The notes beneath the pieces were generated by a model. It worked only from the letters and a program-made list of their open reading frames with translations. It made no database searches and was not told where the DNA came from. From Bacteroidota bacterium (GTDB lineage Bacteria; Bacteroidota; Bacteroidia; Bacteroidales; WCHB1-69), in contig JAEWNB010000150.1 in assembly GCA_023392945.1 (NCBI GenBank), positions 1-6,913 of the forward strand: DNA of 6,913 nucleotides, given 5' to 3'. Both the position numbers and the translations under genes were made by a program. Positions 6,201 to 6,913 of this stretch are shown in pieces (positions within the stretch are counted from its first letter, which is position 1; each line of letters opens with the position of its first letter).

Positions 6201-6332
6201 CGAAGCTTCGCTCGGTTCATTAGGAAGCTTCCCACGACTCAATGGGAAGCTTCCTAACTCGTGATGGGAAGCTTCGTAACGAATGATAGGAAGCTTCGTA
6301 ATGAGTCGAGGAAAGCTTCCTAACTCAAATCC
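6201..6332. repeat. array of six 22-bp units with palindromic AAGCTT core
   Basis: AAGCTT occurs at 6203, 6225, 6247, 6269, 6291 and 6313, exactly 22 bases apart each time. The 10-base cores are CGAAGCTTCG (unit 1), GGAAGCTTCC (2, 3), GGAAGCTTCG (4, 5) and GAAAGCTTCC (6); units 1-3 are perfect palindromes. The 12-base stretches between cores are related but diverged: ctcggttcatta, cacgactcaatg, taactcgtgatg, taacgaatgata, taatgagtcgag, taactcaaatcc. Some look like the reverse complement of others (the first and fifth match at 10 of 12 when one is inverted). A 22-base period is not a multiple of 3, so it is not a coding repeat. It lies between a terminator and the promoter of the nucleoside kinase gene. 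I do not recognise a named repeat family. Confidence 0.9.
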
Positions 6333-6382
6333 CCAACTTTAACCATTAATTTTGGATGCCGAAAAGTTCAAAAAAGAAAAAA

Positions 6383-6390
6383 TAGCTTTG
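6383..6390 (+). promoter_or_regulatory. possible distal -7 promoter element for the nucleoside kinase gene
   Basis: TAGCTTTG followed by T matches the TAnnTTTG -7 consensus. No TTTG is found at the usual -33 distance; the nearest (6351-6354) is 28 bases upstream. If used, it would give a leader of about 55 bases to the ATG at 6451. Confidence 0.35.
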
Positions 6391-6420
6391 TATCTTTATA
6401 AGTAAAAAAATAAATATGTC

Positions 6421-6428
6421 TATATTTG
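6421..6428 (+). promoter_or_regulatory. probable proximal -7 promoter element for the nucleoside kinase gene
   Basis: TATATTTG followed by C is a full match to the Bacteroidetes -7 element TAnnTTTG. It lies 22 bases before the ATG at 6451, so the leader would be about 15-18 bases. No TTTG lies at the -33 position, so the promoter may be moderate or need an activator. The palindrome array ends about 88 bases upstream. Confidence 0.5.
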
Positions 6429-6450
6429 CATAACTTTAAAAACATCTGAT

Positions 6451-6913
6451 ATGCTTACTATTTATTGTCAAAACAATCAAACTAAAAAAGAAATCGAGCA
6501 CGGGACAACGCTCGCAGAATTTGCCGAAATTGAAAAAATACAACTTGAATATCCATTATTGGGAGCTCTTGTCAATAATAAAGTGCGCGATATAAGTTAC
6601 AAACTTAGTAAACCTGCCATCATTTCATTTTTTGACATGACCTCAACTTATGGCAGCGACATGTATAAACGTTCGGTATATTTTCTTTTATCAAACGCTG
6701 TTTGCGATTTATATCCCGGAACAAGACTCAAGGTTTCGCATTCCATATCAGGTGGCAAATATTGTGAACTTGAAGAATTTCCCTTTCCCCTGACACAAGA
6801 AGTGGTTGACACCATAAATCGCCGTATGCAGGAATTAATAGCACAAAACCTTCCTTTTGAAAGGAAAGAAATGTTGACACCGGATGCATTGGAAGAATTT
6901 GCCAAGCACCGAT
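6451..6913 (+). CDS. nucleoside (uridine) kinase with TGS and ThrRS-like N-terminal domains, 3' truncated
   Basis: The frame is open from the ATG at 6451 to the window edge (154 codons, no stop). The translation begins 'MLTIYCQNNQTKKEIEHGTT'. Residues 1-62 look like a TGS domain (a beta-rich ubiquitin-like fold that closes with 'LVNNKVRDISYKL'), and about 70-154 resemble the second N-terminal domain of threonyl-tRNA synthetase ('MYKRSVYFLLSNAVCDLYPG', then 'HSISGGKYCEL' with H97, then 'INRRMQELIAQNLPFERKE'). From family knowledge, this order fits the Bacteroidetes nucleoside kinases of about 550 residues, in which a P-loop uridine kinase/PRK domain follows and salvages uridine or cytidine to monophosphates. 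The kinase domain itself is outside the window, so a ThrRS paralogue is not formally excluded, but the 'DMTSTYGSDMYKRS' junction fits the kinase better. The ATG follows a good -7 element. Confidence 0.8.
   Translation, partial: MLTIYCQNNQTKKEIEHGTTLAEFAEIEKIQLEYPLLGALVNNKVRDISYKLSKPAIISFFDMTSTYGSDMYKRSVYFLLSNAVCDLYPGTRLKVSHSISGGKYCELEEFPFPLTQEVVDTINRRMQELIAQNLPFERKEMLTPDALEEFAKHR

Noticed and set aside
6201..6332. CRISPR array
   Set aside because: The repeated cores are about 10 bases and the intervals about 12 bases, far below CRISPR dimensions. The intervals are related to one another rather than unique, and no cas genes are in view.
6648..6905. Minus-strand open frame of 85 codons
   Set aside because: It is antisense to the nucleoside kinase gene, whose TGS and ThrRS-like motifs support the plus-strand frame running off the window end.

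Overview
The window looks like chromosomal DNA from a member of the Bacteroidota, most likely Bacteroidales or a near relative. Four things point there: AT-rich DNA with few Shine-Dalgarno sequences; upstream sites matching the Bacteroidetes housekeeping promoter (-7 TAnnTTTG, with -33 TTTG in one case); genes typical of the phylum (the long Bacteroidetes form of LptD, a DUF4290 protein, a TGS-domain nucleoside kinase); and an ECF sigma factor paired with a small membrane protein. The content is mostly core or housekeeping. There are no phage, transposase, defence or tRNA/rRNA genes.

Layout. Positions 1-1028 (+) are the C-terminal third of an LptD-like outer-membrane barrel protein. An ECF sigma factor (1077-1643, +) and a small single-pass membrane protein (1680-2153, +), possibly its regulatory partner, follow. 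These converge tail-to-tail, with a 4-base overlap, on a tightly packed minus-strand operon read from 5078 down to 2150: DUF4290 protein, then ABC ATPase (GTG start), then ABC-2 permease. The last two form a NatAB-like exporter, with an 8-base gene overlap. A well-formed promoter (TTTG-N21-TATCTTTG) precedes the operon. Divergent from it, across about 285 AT-rich bases, is a Prx6/Tpx-class peroxiredoxin (5364-6077, +), followed by a strong intrinsic terminator (6117-6154).

The 373-base gap at 6078-6450 holds that terminator, an array of six short palindromes (core AAGCTT) at an exact 22-bp period (6201-6332), and one or two TAnnTTTG promoter elements. These lead into a nucleoside kinase gene (6451 to the window end, +), of which only the N-terminal TGS and ThrRS-like domains are visible.

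The genes do not form one pathway. Envelope biogenesis (LptD), envelope or stress signalling (ECF pair), export (ABC), peroxide detoxification (Prx) and nucleotide salvage (kinase) are separate transcription units. The most unusual item is the 22-bp palindrome array. It is non-coding, strictly phased and partly arranged as a long inverted repeat, and I do not recognise its family.
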